Part shown: one piece after another, positions 25,072-35,078 of the stretch
Layout: each line of letters opens with the position of its first letter
Position numbering within the stretch: the first letter of the stretch is position 1
Assembly: GCF_031085175.1 (NCBI RefSeq)
Contig: NZ_JAVHUY010000033.1
Location: 1 to 64,000 of the forward strand
Source of the DNA: Phytohabitans maris
GTDB lineage: Bacteria; Actinomycetota; Actinomycetes; Mycobacteriales; Micromonosporaceae
Direction of reading: 5' to 3'
Length of the DNA stretch: 64,000 bases
Position numbers and translations under genes: made by a program
Notes under the pieces: model-generated
What the model was told of the DNA's origin: nothing
Seen by the model: the letters and a program-made list of their open reading frames with translations, nothing else
Database searches by the model: none

Positions 25072-25983
25072 ATGAGTGATGTTTCGCTTTTGGGCGTCTC
25101 GCGCTGGTACGGCAACGTGGTGGCCGTCAACGACGTCACGATGACGCTCCGTCCCGGGGTGACCGGCCTGCTCGGCCCGAACGGTGCCGGCAAGACCACC
25201 GTCCTGCACATGATGGCCGGCTTCCTCGCCCCGTCGCGCGGCACGGTCACCATCGACGGCGAACCGACCTGGCGCAACCCGGCCGTCTACAAGCGACTCG
25301 GCCTGGTCAGCGAGCGGGAGGCGGTGCACGACTTCCTGACCGCGCGCGAGTTCCTGCAGGTCAGCGCCCGCCTGCACCGCCTGCCCGACCCGGAGGCGGC
25401 CGCCCAGCGGGCCCTGGAGCTGGTCGAGATGACCGGCGCCCAGGACCGCCGCATCGGCACGTACTCCAAGGGCATGCGCCAGCGCACCCGCGTCGCCGGC
25501 GCCCTCGTGCACGACCCGCAGGTGCTGCTGCTGGACGAGCCGTTCAACGGCATGGACCCGCGCCAGCGGCTGCACATGATGGAGCTGCTGCACCGGCTCG
25601 GCACGGCCGGCCGCACGATCCTCTTCAGCTCGCACATCCTCGAAGAGGTCGAGCAGGTCTCCGGCACCGTGCAGGTGATCGTCGCCGGTCGGCTCGCCGC
25701 CTCCGGTGACTACCGCGCGATCCGCCGCCTCATGTCCAACCGCCCGCACGTCTTCGCCATCCACTCGACGGACGACCGCCGGCTCGCCGTCGCCCTGATG
25801 GGGCAGGGGTCGGTGACCGGTGTGGAGATCGACCGCGCCGGCCTGACCGTCCGCGCCGGCGACTACGGCAGCTTCACCCGCGCACTACCCAAGATCGCGC
25901 TCGCCGAGGGCATCCGCGTACGGCAGTTGCTCCCCTCGGACGAGAGTCTGGAGAGCGTCTTCTCTTACCTGGTGGAGGCATAG
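25072..25983 (+). CDS. ABC transporter ATP-binding protein
   Basis: Second ATPase of the set (303 aa). Walker A GPNGAGKTT, signature YSKGMRQRTRVAGAL, Walker B LLLDEPFNGMDPRQ, H-loop LFSSHIL, then a C-terminal regulatory part. I chose the ATG at 25072, preceded by GAGGACGG inside the 80-bp cassette; an in-frame ATG does not exist closer. Its partner permease follows with no gap. Confidence 0.9.
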   Translation: MSDVSLLGVSRWYGNVVAVNDVTMTLRPGVTGLLGPNGAGKTTVLHMMAGFLAPSRGTVTIDGEPTWRNPAVYKRLGLVSEREAVHDFLTAREFLQVSARLHRLPDPEAAAQRALELVEMTGAQDRRIGTYSKGMRQRTRVAGALVHDPQVLLLDEPFNGMDPRQRLHMMELLHRLGTAGRTILFSSHILEEVEQVSGTVQVIVAGRLAASGDYRAIRRLMSNRPHVFAIHSTDDRRLAVALMGQGSVTGVEIDRAGLTVRAGDYGSFTRALPKIALAEGIRVRQLLPSDESLESVFSYLVEA

Positions 25984-26700
25984 GTGGTACCCCAGACGAT
26001 CGCATGGATCACCGCCCGCGGACTCTTCGGCCGCCGCCGGTTCCTCCTGCTCATCCCGCTGCCACTGCTGGTGGTCGGCCTGGCCGTCCTGAGCCGCGGC
26101 TTCGGGGTGGCCCCGGAAAACTGGGCCCAGCCCGTCCTCGTCGGACTCGGGCTCGCCGTGGTGCTCCCGGTCATCGCCCTGATCGTGGGGACGGGCGTGC
26201 TCGGCTCGGAGATCGACGACGGCACGATCGTGCACATCCTCACCAAGCCGCTGCCGAGGTGGCAGATCGTGCTCCCCAAGCTGGTCGTGGCCACCGCGGT
26301 CACCACGGTGACGGTCTCCATCTCGCTCTACGTGGCCGGGGTGCTGGCCCACTCGGTCCGCCTCGGCCTGGGGCTGGCGCTGGCCGGGCTGGTGGGCTCC
26401 CTCGTGTACTCGGCGCTGTTTCTGGCGATGAGCCTGCTCACCCGCCGCCCGGTCCTGCTCGGCCTGGTGTACGTGCTGGTGTGGGAGGGCCTGCTGGGCA
26501 ATTTCGTCTCCGGTACGCGGGTGCTCTCCGTCCAGCAGTACGTGCTGACGATCGCCGACAAGATCGCCCCGACGGGGTTGCTCCAGTCGAAGGTCTCCCT
26601 GCCGGTAGCCATCATCATGTCCGCCATCTTCGCGGTCGGCTTCACGGTGCTGGCAATCGACCGACTCCGATCCTTCTCGGTCGCGGGCGAGACCTCGTAG
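25984..26700 (+). CDS. ABC-2 type permease
   Basis: Membrane subunit (238 aa) for the preceding ATPase, starting at a GTG directly after that gene's stop. About six hydrophobic segments. GSEIDDGTIVHILTKPLPRW is the conserved cytoplasmic segment of the group, near residue 75. With the pair at 23225-24995 it may form one two-ATPase, two-permease exporter or two separate ones. Confidence 0.88.
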   Translation: MVPQTIAWITARGLFGRRRFLLLIPLPLLVVGLAVLSRGFGVAPENWAQPVLVGLGLAVVLPVIALIVGTGVLGSEIDDGTIVHILTKPLPRWQIVLPKLVVATAVTTVTVSISLYVAGVLAHSVRLGLGLALAGLVGSLVYSALFLAMSLLTRRPVLLGLVYVLVWEGLLGNFVSGTRVLSVQQYVLTIADKIAPTGLLQSKVSLPVAIIMSAIFAVGFTVLAIDRLRSFSVAGETS

Positions 26701-26730
26701 GAGCGCCCCGCTGTCTGCGTGACCTGGCCG

Positions 26731-26754
26731 GCCCTCGCTCGTACGAGCGAGGGC
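26731..26754. terminator. Bidirectional hairpin between convergent genes
   Basis: GCCCTCGCTCGTACGAGCGAGGGC is a perfect 24-bp palindrome 30 bp after the permease stop and 18 bp before the ppc stop. Its place between convergent 3' ends fits a two-way terminator. It has only a weak T-run. Confidence 0.6.
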
Positions 26755-26772
26755 TTGCCTATGTGGACGCTG

Positions 26773-29571
26773 TCAGCCGGTGTTGCGCATGCCGGCCGCG
26801 ATGCCGTTGACGGTCGTCAGCAGCGCCCGCTCCAGCGCCGTGCCGTCTCCCGGCGCCCGCCGGGCCCCCGGAGCCGTCGCCACCGCCCGGGCCGCCGCGC
26901 CGGAGTCGCGGTACTGCCGGAGCAGGGCCACCTGCAAGTGGTGCAACGGCTCCAGGTAGGTGTCGCGCACGGCGAGGGTCCGCTCCAGCACCGGCTGCCG
27001 GTCGAGCGGCTCCGACTCGCCGGTGATGGCGAGCACCTCGCGGACCGTCAGCGCGTACTCCGCTTCGATCCTCGCGAAGATGGTGTGCAGCTCCTCCGGG
27101 ACGAGCGTTTCCACGTAGCGGCGGGCGATCTTCAGGTCGGTCTTGTAGAGCATCATCTCCACGTTGGACAGGAACGTCCGGAAGAACTGCCAGTTGCCGT
27201 GCATCTCGGCCAGCACCTCGGCGAGCCCGGCCTCCCGGGCGGCGGCCAGGCCGGTGCCCACGCCGTACCAGCCGGGGACGATCTGGCGCGACTGGGTCCA
27301 GCCGAACACCCACGGGATGGCGCGCAGCCCACTCAGGCCGGCGCCGGTGTTGGGGCGCTTGGCCGGGCGGGAGCCGATGTTGAGCGCGCCCAGCAGCTCG
27401 GTGGGGGTGGAGGCCCAGAAGTACGCCGGCAGGTCCGGGTTTTCGACCAGCTCGCGGTATGCCTTGTAGGCCGCCGCCGAGGTCGTGTCCATCGCGGCGT
27501 CCCAGCGGTTCAGGGCATCGGTGGAGACGCGCGAGGTGGTGTGCAGCAGCGTCGCCTGGAGGACGGCGGCGACGGTGAGCTCCAGGTTTTCCCGGGCGAG
27601 CGCCGGGATCGTGTACTTGTCGGAGATGACCTCGCCCTGCTCGGTGACCTTGATGGCGCCGTCGAGGGTGTTGTAGGGCTGGGCCAGGATGGCCTCGTGC
27701 GTGGGGCCGCCGCCCCGGCCGACGGTGCCGCCTCGGCCGTGGAAGAGCCGCAGCCGTACCCCGTGGCGGGCGGCGACGTCGCGGAGGGCGCGCTGGGCCC
27801 GGTGGATGGACCACTGTGAGGTGGTGATGCCGGCTTCCTTGTTGGAGTCGGAGTAGCCGAGCATGACCTCCTGCACGTCGCCGCGGGCCGCGACCAGCGC
27901 CCGGTATGCCGGCAGCGCCAGCATCTCGTCGAGCAGCTCGCCACCCGCGTCGAGCTCGGCGGGCGTCTCGAGCAGCGGCACGAAGCCGATGCGGGCCCGG
28001 TGGCTGTGCACGTCGATCAGGCCGGCCTCGCGGGCCAGCACCGCCGCGGCCAGCACGTCGTCGACGCCGAGGGTCATCGAGATGATGTACGACTCGATGA
28101 CCTCCGGGCCGAACCGCTGCTGTGCCTCCCGGATGGTCGTGAAGACCTCGAACGTCCGCCGCGCCGACTCGGTCAGCGGAGTGTCCAGCGTGGACAGCGG
28201 GCGGCGGCCGGTGAGCTCGTCGGAGAGGAGCTTGGTGCGCTCGGCGCGGGAGAGGGTGTTGTAGTCGGCGACCTCGCCGATCCGCGCGTACATCTGGGCG
28301 AGCACCGCGTGGTGCGCCTCGGCGTGCTCGCGGACGTCCATCGTGGCCAGGTGGAGGCCGAACGCGGCCACCGTGCGGATCACCGAGGCGAGCCGCCCCA
28401 CGGCGGTGAGCTGGCCGGAGTTGCGGGCGAGCGAGGCGCGCAGCAGTTCGAGGTCGGCGAGGAGCTCGTCGGAGCCGCGGTAGTCGCGCCCCGGCACGTG
28501 CGCCGTGCCCTGGCCCAGCCGGCGCCGCGTGTTGGCCAGCTTTGCCTTGACGCAGCGAGCCTTGAGCCGGTACGGCTCCTCCGCGTTGGTACGCCGGAAG
28601 CGCTGCGGCACCTCGGGCAGCGCGTCGAGATCCTTGGCCAGGCTGGCGGAGAGGTCGAGGGAGACGCCGCGCAGCCGGCGTGACACCGAGACCTCGTTGA
28701 TCAGCGCGTCCATGGCCGCCTCGGTGGCCTGGATGCCGTGCTCGTGCTGGATCATGAGAACGTCGCGGGTGACCCGCGGTGTCACGAACGGGTTGCCGTC
28801 GCGGTCGCCGCCGATCCACGTGCCGAAGGTGAGCGGCCGCGCCGTCGGCGCCGTCTCCACGCCCAGCGTGCGGAGCGTGTCGGCGAGGTCGTCGAGCACC
28901 TGGGGCGCCGCCTCGGCGTAGATGTCACGCAGGTAGTAGACGGCGTTGCGGGCCTCGTCGGTCGGGTCGGGGCGGTCGAGGCGCAACTCGTCGGTCTGCC
29001 ACAGCAGGTCGATCAGCTCGGCCAGGCGGCGCTCGGTCTGCGGGGACTCGGTCGCCCCGTACAGGATCGCGGCGGCCGACTCGGCGTCGAGCTCGTCGGC
29101 GACGGCGCGGAGCTTGGAGAGGATCGAGCGGCGGGCCGCCTCGGTGGGGTGCGCGGTGAACACCGGCCGCACCGCCAACCGCCGCGCGGCGGCCGCGATC
29201 TCGTCGGTCGGTACGCCCCGCTCGGCGATCAGCTTGGCCGCCTGGTCCAGCCACCCGCCCTGGGTGGCCCGCTGGCGCCGCAGGTCGCGGGCGCGGTGCA
29301 CCTGCTCGGTGATGTTGGCCAGGTGGAAGTAGGTGGAGAAGGCGCGGGCCAGCTGGGTGCCCGTCGTGATGTCCATCGTGCCCAGCCGGGTGGCCGCCCG
29401 CTCGGCGTCCGTGCGGACCAGCGCACGGATCTCCTCGACCAGGTCGAGCAGCGGCGGCCCTTCCTGGCGCGCGAGGGTCTGGCCGAGAAGCGTGCCGAGG
29501 CGGCGGATGTCGGCGCGCAGCGCCACATTGGGGTCGTCGACGCCAGGACGGGACTCGGCCTGCTCGGTCAC
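26773..29571 (-). CDS. ppc: Phosphoenolpyruvate carboxylase
   Basis: Carboxylates PEP to oxaloacetate to refill the TCA cycle (932 aa, normal bacterial length). Signature 1, [12 protein letters not shown], carries the catalytic His at about residue 138. [10 protein letters not shown] and [12 protein letters not shown] are the later conserved loops, and the protein ends with the usual GMRNTG-type C-terminus. The start is a GTG with AAGGAG seven bases upstream. It stands alone, convergent with the ABC operon. Allosteric control by acetyl-CoA or aspartate is usual for the family. Confidence 0.95.
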   Translation of the reverse strand: MTEQAESRPGVDDPNVALRADIRRLGTLLGQTLARQEGPPLLDLVEEIRALVRTDAERAATRLGTMDITTGTQLARAFSTYFHLANITEQVHRARDLRRQRATQGGWLDQAAKLIAERGVPTDEIAAAARRLAVRPVFTAHPTEAARRSILSKLRAVADELDAESAAAILYGATESPQTERRLAELIDLLWQTDELRLDRPDPTDEARNAVYYLRDIYAEAAPQVLDDLADTLRTLGVETAPTARPLTFGTWIGGDRDGNPFVTPRVTRDVLMIQHEHGIQATEAAMDALINEVSVSRRLRGVSLDLSASLAKDLDALPEVPQRFRRTNAEEPYRLKARCVKAKLANTRRRLGQGTAHVPGRDYRGSDELLADLELLRASLARNSGQLTAVGRLASVIRTVAAFGLHLATMDVREHAEAHHAVLAQMYARIGEVADYNTLSRAERTKLLSDELTGRRPLSTLDTPLTESARRTFEVFTTIREAQQRFGPEVIESYIISMTLGVDDVLAAAVLAREAGLIDVHSHRARIGFVPLLETPAELDAGGELLDEMLALPAYRALVAARGDVQEVMLGYSDSNKEAGITTSQWSIHRAQRALRDVAARHGVRLRLFHGRGGTVGRGGGPTHEAILAQPYNTLDGAIKVTEQGEVISDKYTIPALARENLELTVAAVLQATLLHTTSRVSTDALNRWDAAMDTTSAAAYKAYRELVENPDLPAYFWASTPTELLGALNIGSRPAKRPNTGAGLSGLRAIPWVFGWTQSRQIVPGWYGVGTGLAAAREAGLAEVLAEMHGNWQFFRTFLSNVEMMLYKTDLKIARRYVETLVPEELHTIFARIEAEYALTVREVLAITGESEPLDRQPVLERTLAVRDTYLEPLHHLQVALLRQYRDSGAAARAVATAPGARRAPGDGTALERALLTTVNGIAAGMRNTG

Positions 29572-29588
29572 CGTGCGCTCCTTACGTG

Positions 29589-29948
29589 AGTACGAAGGAC
29601 GGCGCTGTCCGACAACAGGATGTTACCGACGCCACGTTGCCGCCTGCTCAAACTGGTGAGTCATGTCTCAGAGTCCGAGCAGCCCGGGCTCGGCGCACGC
29701 GCACACAGCAGGTCAGCCTCAGCCCTTCGAGGGGACGTGGCTCGCGGCGGTGCGGATCATGGCGAGCACGTCGGCACCCGTCAAACAATGGCAAGATCGC
29801 AAAACAGCAGGGCGTATCGATTGCCTGTGGTGGAGCGAATTTCTGACGGCATTTGTGCTGAATCGATAGGTGGCCCGTGTGTCTGTAGGATCCACTCCGG
29901 TCCGCGCTGGAGTCGGCGTAAGGAAATTCGCAAGCAGTGATCTAGGAA
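29589..29948. other. Spacer before low-GC island
   Basis: Contains the ppc promoter region on the minus strand (a TAACAT-like box near 29621-29626) and then lower-GC DNA leading into the RNase module. A 68-codon plus-strand frame at 29663-29869 has no Shine-Dalgarno sequence or recognised motif; I do not call it a gene. GC drops from about 29760 on. Confidence 0.45.
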
Positions 29949-30206
29949 ATGACTGGCCGTGGTGAAAGGGATGGAGTGGCAGTAGTCAAGCCCAACCCGT
30001 GCTTTCTGGACGCTCAGATATCGTGTGGTGCGCCCGGTGGTCGACGGCGTTGACGTAACCAGAGGGGAGATCGGCTATACGAGTGGGACTCTCTGCACGG
30101 CCACATTGAGGTATACAACAAACAGGGCAGGCATCTTGGTGTACTTGACGCTGTAACTGGTGCTATGGTTGGGCCGCCAGTAAAGGGAAGGAGGATCGAT
30201 GTCTAG
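29949..30206 (+). pseudogene. Colicin-E3-type RNase gene with one nonsense codon
   Basis: One frame of 85 codons, ATG at 29949 after an AGGAA, TAG at 30204, broken only by TGA at codon 35 (30051-30053). The second half reads GDRLYEWDSLHG, IEVYNKQGRHLG and VKGRRIDV, matching the colicin E3 ribonuclease core. E3's catalytic Asp510, His513, Glu517 and Arg545 correspond to D47, H50, E54 and R82 with identical spacing. Aligned on YEWD, codon 35 falls on a conserved Trp of E3 (the W of KRW), so TGG to TGA explains the break. The 3' end overlaps the next gene by 8 bp. Low GC and small size suggest an acquired stand-alone 16S rRNase toxin, now disabled. Confidence 0.7.
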
Positions 30207-30537
30207 CCATAGGACATTCGTGGACGCCTGTCTCGCCGGTGAGGCGCTGTTGTCGGAGATCGACAGCTTCGTAGAAGCGTGGCACGAGGATGACTCGGTC
30301 ACGTGCGAGCTTCCCGAATATCTCGGCATGTCCTCCGACGATTACCGGCTTTGGGTCGAGCGCCCGGAGTCTTTGAGGTTTATTCTCGCCGCGCACAAGA
30401 ATCGAACGCCCGTCACCGAACTCCTGGTCAAGCGGGCAGGCCTCAGGGCCGCCGCGAGGGGCGAGGAGAAAGGCGAGGCGGTGCAGGTCCTCAGGTGGTT
30501 GATCGAGACTGGCAGAGTGGATGAAAGATACGCCTGA
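30199..30537 (+). CDS. Small conserved protein between RNase and ImmA-like genes
   Basis: Intact 112-aa acidic, mostly helical protein with a strong Shine-Dalgarno (GGAAGGAGG) seven bases before the ATG. I recognise no named domain; LPEYLGMSSDDYRLWV and a basic helix (LLVKRAGLRAAARG) stand out. It overlaps the broken RNase gene by 8 bp and the ImmA-like gene by 17 bp, so the three were built as one translationally coupled operon. Position makes it a candidate antitoxin/immunity protein or adaptor for the RNase. That role is inference. Confidence 0.75.
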   Translation: MSSHRTFVDACLAGEALLSEIDSFVEAWHEDDSVTCELPEYLGMSSDDYRLWVERPESLRFILAAHKNRTPVTELLVKRAGLRAAARGEEKGEAVQVLRWLIETGRVDERYA

Positions 30538-31237
30538 GAGGCGATTGGCAAATCGAATAGTCGAGCTGCACGACATCGGGCCGCCAGTCGATATTGCGAG
30601 GCTTGCCGAAGACTACGCGGATCTGGCCATGGTTGACTGGCCCTACAATTGCGACGGACTTACCGTTGGGTTGACGAGTGGATCGCGACCGCAGATCTTC
30701 ATCAAGTCGTCCAGCAACAAGCCACGCGAACGCTTCACGGTAGGTCATGAACTCGGGCATGTCCTTCTCCCGTGGCACATAGAGGAATTGCATGTAATCC
30801 CGAGTTGAGCGATGGGACGACTTTTCATGGCGGGCTTCGCGAAAAAGAGGCGTCCACGTTCGCGTCCCACGTCTTGGTACCTGACCGATTCTTGTTGCCC
30901 ATGTGCTCGGGAGATGTGGATGTGCCTGCTGTGATCAAGGCCATGGAGACGGCTGACATCTCCGCCGCCGCCAGCCTGATCGCGCTGGTCAGAGCACTTC
31001 GGCCCGGGTTCGCCTTTGTGCTTGAGCGTGATCGCATCTTCACGTCGTGGGGCACCAACCTGCCGACCGCACAATACGACCACTCGCGAGACAATCGGGC
31101 ATGGGTGGTGGCCGCAAACCGTCACGGCAGAGTCCGTCTTCGTGGTAAGCCTCTGCGTTGGTTCGTACGAACTCCTTCAGGAGCCGGACTTCGAACTCTT
31201 TCTGCACAGGCGGGCCATCAGCCACGGGACCCAGTAG
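30521..31237 (+). pseudogene. ImmA/IrrE-type metallopeptidase, frameshifted
   Basis: The first frame encodes an ImmA/IrrE-like start (MKDTPERRLANRIVELHD), then RFTVGHELGHVLLPWH with the zinc motif HELGH at 76-80, and stops at 30808. The family sequence goes on in the next frame (IACNPELSDG, then FASHVLVPDRFL), as expected from loss of one base in the G-run near 30786. It appears to shift again near 31160, where another frame gives PDFELFLHRRA, which looks like the family's C-terminus, and stops at 31237; part of the middle seems missing. It would have cleaved a partner protein or repressor. Sequencing error cannot be excluded for the first shift. Confidence 0.65.
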
Positions 31238-31410
31238 GGAGCCTCCGCCGCCTTGGCCTTGCCGTTCGAGCGCGGGACGACGCCTCCGGTCGCCGGCTCG
31301 GCACCCCGGCGGGCCGCCCGCGACAACGCGAACCGCGCCTGCGGGAGAGCTAGGCTTGGGGTGTCACCCCCCGTCCGGTTCGGGCGCGGGGCCTTCGTGC
31401 GTGCCCGTAA

Positions 31411-31425
31411 CGGGGAGGTCCTCCC
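31411..31425 (+). promoter_or_regulatory. mfd ribosome site inside a small hairpin
   Basis: GGGAG-GTC-CTCCC (31413-31425) ends directly at the ATG and contains the Shine-Dalgarno GGAGG, seven bases from the start. The stem could limit ribosome entry. A second stem GGGGTGTCACCCC lies further up in the leader. Confidence 0.45.
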
Positions 31426-34400
31426 ATGAAGCTCGCCGGTCTGCTGCCCGCCGCTCTCGGCGACCCGGCGCTGGCCCGCGTCCGCGATCGGGCTCGTGGC
31501 GCCGGGGCCGATGGGCTCGACCTCACCGCGCCCGCTGCCCTTCGGCCGTTCGTCGTGGCGGCGGTCGCGGCGGACGAGGCCGGTGGTGGGGCGCGCAAGC
31601 CGGTCCTCGCCGTCACCGCGACCAGCCGTGAGGCGGACGACCTGGCGTTCGCGTTGGGCAGCCTGATCCCGGCGGACGAGGTGGCGGTCTTCCACTCCTG
31701 GGAGACGCTGCCCCACGAGCGGCTGTCACCACGTTCGGACACGGTCGGGCGGCGGCTGGCGGTGTTGCGGCGGCTGGCGCATCCGGTGGGAAGCCCGCTG
31801 CGGGTGGTCGTCGCCCCGGTGCGGTCGGTCCTGCAGCCGATGCTCAAAGGGCTGGGCGACCTGGAGCCGGTCGAGCTGCGGCCCGGGGGTGAGGCCGAAC
31901 TGGAGGACGTGGTGCGGCGGCTCACCGACATGGCGTACGCGCGGGTGGACCTGGTGACCAAGCGCGGTGAGTTCGCGGTCCGCGGTGGGATCCTCGACAT
32001 CTTCCCGCCGACCGACGAGCATCCGTCGCGGGTGGAGTTCTGGGGCGACGAGGTCGAGGAGATCCGCACGTTCGCGGTCGCCGACCAGCGCACGATTGCG
32101 GCGGAAGAGGATCCGTCGCGTCGGAGCGAAGCGACGCCGCGGGTATTACAGGCACCTCCGTGCCGCGAGCTGCTGCTCACCCCACGGGTCCGGGAGAGGG
32201 CAGCCGAGCTGGCCCTGAAGCACCCGGAGCTGGAGGAGATCCTCGAAAAGCTGGCCGAGGGGATCCCGGTCGAGGGCATGGAGTCGCTCGCGCCGGCCCT
32301 GCTCGACGGTACCGACAGCATGGAGCTGCTGGTCGACGTGATGCCGGCGGATACCCACGTGCTGCTCTGCGACCCGGAGCGGATCCGCACCCGGGCGCAC
32401 GACCTGGTCCGTACCTCGGCTGAGTTTTTGGAGGCCAGCTGGGCCGCGGCCGCCGTCGGCGGCCAAGCCCCCGTCGACCTCGGCGCCGCCGCTTTCCGGA
32501 CGTTGGCCGACGTACGCGCGGAGGCCGCCACCCGGGGGTTGCCCTGGTGGAGCGTCTCGCCGTTCGGGCTGTCGGAGGCCGCTGCCCCCGAGGAGGCGGC
32601 GCCCTGGGAGGACCCGCTCCCCGAGGTGACGGTGACCCCGGACGCCGGCGACGCGATCACGGTTGCCGCCCAGGCGGTGCCGCTCTACCACGGCGAGACC
32701 GCGCGGGTGGTCGACGACCTCAAGCGGTGGTCCGGCGACGGCTGGGCGGTGGCGCTGGTCTTCGAGGGGCACGGGCCGGCGCAGCGGGCGGTCGAGGTGC
32801 TGCACGACGCCGGGGTCGGCGCCACGATGGTCGAGTCGATCGACGCGCCGCCCACGTCCGGGCAGCTGCTGGTGAGCTGCGGGGCGCTCAACCACGGCTT
32901 CCTCGACGAGGTCTCCCGGCTCGCGGTGATCACCGGCAACGACATCACCGGCGGCCGCGGCGCCTCGACCCGCGACATGCGCAAGATGCCGAGCCGGCGG
33001 CGTAACACGATCGACCCGCTGGAGCTGCGGGCCGGTGACTTCGTGGTGCACGAGCAGCACGGCATCGGCAAGTACGTCGAGCTGGTGCAGCGCACCGTCA
33101 ACGGCGCCTCCCGGGAGTACCTGGTCATCGAGTACGCGCCGAGCAAGCGCGGCCAGCCCGGCGACCGCCTCTTCGTCCCGACCGACCAGCTCGACCAGCT
33201 CTCCCGGTACGTGGGTGGGGAGAATCCGGCGCTGCACAAGATGGGCGGCGCGGAGTGGCAGAAGGCGAAGGCGCGCGCCCGCAAGGCGGTCCGCGAGATC
33301 GCCGCCCAGCTCATCCAGCTCTACGCCGCCCGCAAGGCGTCCAAGGGGCACGCGTTCGGGCCGGACACGCCGTGGCAGCGGGAGCTGGAGGACGCGTTCC
33401 CGTACACCGAGACGCCCGACCAGCTCGCCGCCATCGAGGAGGTCAAGCACGACATGGAGCAGCCGATCCCGATGGACCGGCTGATCTGCGGCGACGTGGG
33501 CTACGGCAAGACCGAGATCGCGGTACGCGCGGCGTTCAAGGCGGTGCAGGACGGTAAGCAGGTGGCCGTGCTCGTGCCCACCACGCTCCTCGCCCAGCAG
33601 CACTTCAACACGTTCACCGAGCGGATGGGGCAGTTTCCGCTGGAGATCCGGCAGCTGTCCCGCTTCCAGACGCCGCGCGAGGCCGAGCAGACGCTGACCA
33701 AAGCGGCGGAGGGCAGCGCCGACATCGTGATCGGCACGCACCGGCTGCTGCAGACCTCCACCCGGTTCAAAAACCTCGGCATGGTGATCGTCGACGAGGA
33801 GCAGCGCTTCGGCGTGGAGCACAAGGAGTACCTGAAGCAGCTCCGCACCGCCGTCGACGTGCTCACGATGTCGGCCACCCCGATCCCGCGCACGCTGGAG
33901 ATGGCGATCACCGGCATCCGGGAGATGTCGACGATCGCCACACCGCCGGAGGAGCGGCACCCGGTGCTCACGTTCGTGGGGGCGTACGACGACAAGCAGG
34001 TCGCCGCCGCCATCCACCGCGAGCTGCTCCGCGACGGCCAGGTCTTCTACCTGCACAACCGGGTCGAGTCGATCGACCGGGCGGCGCGCCGGATCCGCGA
34101 GCTGGTGCCCGAGGCGCGGGTCGCGGTGGCGCACGGCCAGATGGGCGAAGACGCCCTGGAGAAGGTGATGGTCGGCTTCTGGGAAAAGGAGTACGACGTT
34201 CTGGTCTGCACCACGATCGTCGAGTCGGGCATCGACATCCCGAACGCCAACACGCTGATCGTGGAGCGGGCCGACCTGCTCGGCCTCGCCCAGCTGCACC
34301 AGATCCGGGGCCGGGTGGGGCGCGGCCGCGAGCGGGCGTACGCGTACTTCCTCTACCCCCGCGACAAACCGCTCACCGAGCACGCGCACGAGCGGCTCGC

Positions 34401-35073
34401 CACGATCGCGCAGCACACCGAGCTCGGCGCCGGCATGTACGTGGCGATGAAGGACCTGGAGATCCGCGGCGCCGGCAACCTGCTCGGCGGCGAGCAGTCC
34501 GGGCACATCGAGGGCGTCGGCTTCGACCTGTACGTGCGGATGGTCGGCGAGGCGGTGCAGCAGTTCAAGGGGGAGCGGCCGGCCGAGGAAGAGGCCGACG
34601 TCAAGATCGACCTGCCGGTCGACGCGCACCTGCCGCACGACTACATCGGGGTCGAGCGGCTGCGCCTGGAGATGTACCGCAAGCTGGCCTCCGCCCGCAC
34701 CCCGGCCGAGCTGGACGAGGCGGTCGTGGAGATGCGCGACCGGTACGGCGAGCCACCCGCGGCCGTGGCCAACCTCGTGGCCGTGGCCCGCTTCCGGATC
34801 ACCGCCCGCTCGTACGGCCTCACCGACGTCTCCGTGCAGGGCAAGCACGTGCGCTTCGCCCCGCTGGCGCTGCCCGACTCCAAGCAGCTGCGGCTCAAGC
34901 GCTACCACCCGGACGCGGTGTACAAGCACGCGACCGAGCAGGTGAGCGTGCCCCGGCCGGCGACGAGGCGGGTCGGCGGCGAGCTGCTGCGCGACCAGGC
35001 GTTGCTGGAGTGGTGCGCGCAGTTGCTCAAGGACGTGCTCGGCGACCCCGTACCGGCTGCCGCGCGCCCGTGA
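31426..35073 (+). CDS. mfd: Transcription-repair coupling factor Mfd
   Basis: Removes RNA polymerase stalled at lesions and recruits UvrA (1215 aa, full length). Domains in order: UvrB-like N-terminal module, RNAP-interacting domain (~530-590, [16 protein letters not shown]), RecG-like translocase with Walker [12 protein letters not shown] and DEEQ box ([13 protein letters not shown]), motif VI region ([17 protein letters not shown]), and the C-terminal TRCF domain. As in Mycobacterium (Rv1020), mazG and eno lie downstream. It sits just after the low-GC RNase island, which ends at its promoter. Confidence 0.96.
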   Translation: MKLAGLLPAALGDPALARVRDRARGAGADGLDLTAPAALRPFVVAAVAADEAGGGARKPVLAVTATSREADDLAFALGSLIPADEVAVFHSWETLPHERLSPRSDTVGRRLAVLRRLAHPVGSPLRVVVAPVRSVLQPMLKGLGDLEPVELRPGGEAELEDVVRRLTDMAYARVDLVTKRGEFAVRGGILDIFPPTDEHPSRVEFWGDEVEEIRTFAVADQRTIAAEEDPSRRSEATPRVLQAPPCRELLLTPRVRERAAELALKHPELEEILEKLAEGIPVEGMESLAPALLDGTDSMELLVDVMPADTHVLLCDPERIRTRAHDLVRTSAEFLEASWAAAAVGGQAPVDLGAAAFRTLADVRAEAATRGLPWWSVSPFGLSEAAAPEEAAPWEDPLPEVTVTPDAGDAITVAAQAVPLYHGETARVVDDLKRWSGDGWAVALVFEGHGPAQRAVEVLHDAGVGATMVESIDAPPTSGQLLVSCGALNHGFLDEVSRLAVITGNDITGGRGASTRDMRKMPSRRRNTIDPLELRAGDFVVHEQHGIGKYVELVQRTVNGASREYLVIEYAPSKRGQPGDRLFVPTDQLDQLSRYVGGENPALHKMGGAEWQKAKARARKAVREIAAQLIQLYAARKASKGHAFGPDTPWQRELEDAFPYTETPDQLAAIEEVKHDMEQPIPMDRLICGDVGYGKTEIAVRAAFKAVQDGKQVAVLVPTTLLAQQHFNTFTERMGQFPLEIRQLSRFQTPREAEQTLTKAAEGSADIVIGTHRLLQTSTRFKNLGMVIVDEEQRFGVEHKEYLKQLRTAVDVLTMSATPIPRTLEMAITGIREMSTIATPPEERHPVLTFVGAYDDKQVAAAIHRELLRDGQVFYLHNRVESIDRAARRIRELVPEARVAVAHGQMGEDALEKVMVGFWEKEYDVLVCTTIVESGIDIPNANTLIVERADLLGLAQLHQIRGRVGRGRERAYAYFLYPRDKPLTEHAHERLATIAQHTELGAGMYVAMKDLEIRGAGNLLGGEQSGHIEGVGFDLYVRMVGEAVQQFKGERPAEEEADVKIDLPVDAHLPHDYIGVERLRLEMYRKLASARTPAELDEAVVEMRDRYGEPPAAVANLVAVARFRITARSYGLTDVSVQGKHVRFAPLALPDSKQLRLKRYHPDAVYKHATEQVSVPRPATRRVGGELLRDQALLEWCAQLLKDVLGDPVPAAARP

Positions 35074-35078
35074 TCGAA

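Noticed and set aside
29663-29869. 68-codon frame before the RNase module
   Set aside because: No Shine-Dalgarno sequence, no promoter pattern, no family; kept as unassigned intergenic DNA.
30054-30206. RNase fragment as an independent short gene after the TGA
   Set aside because: No start codon exists between the TGA and the catalytic core, and the upstream frame continues in phase to an ATG with a ribosome site.
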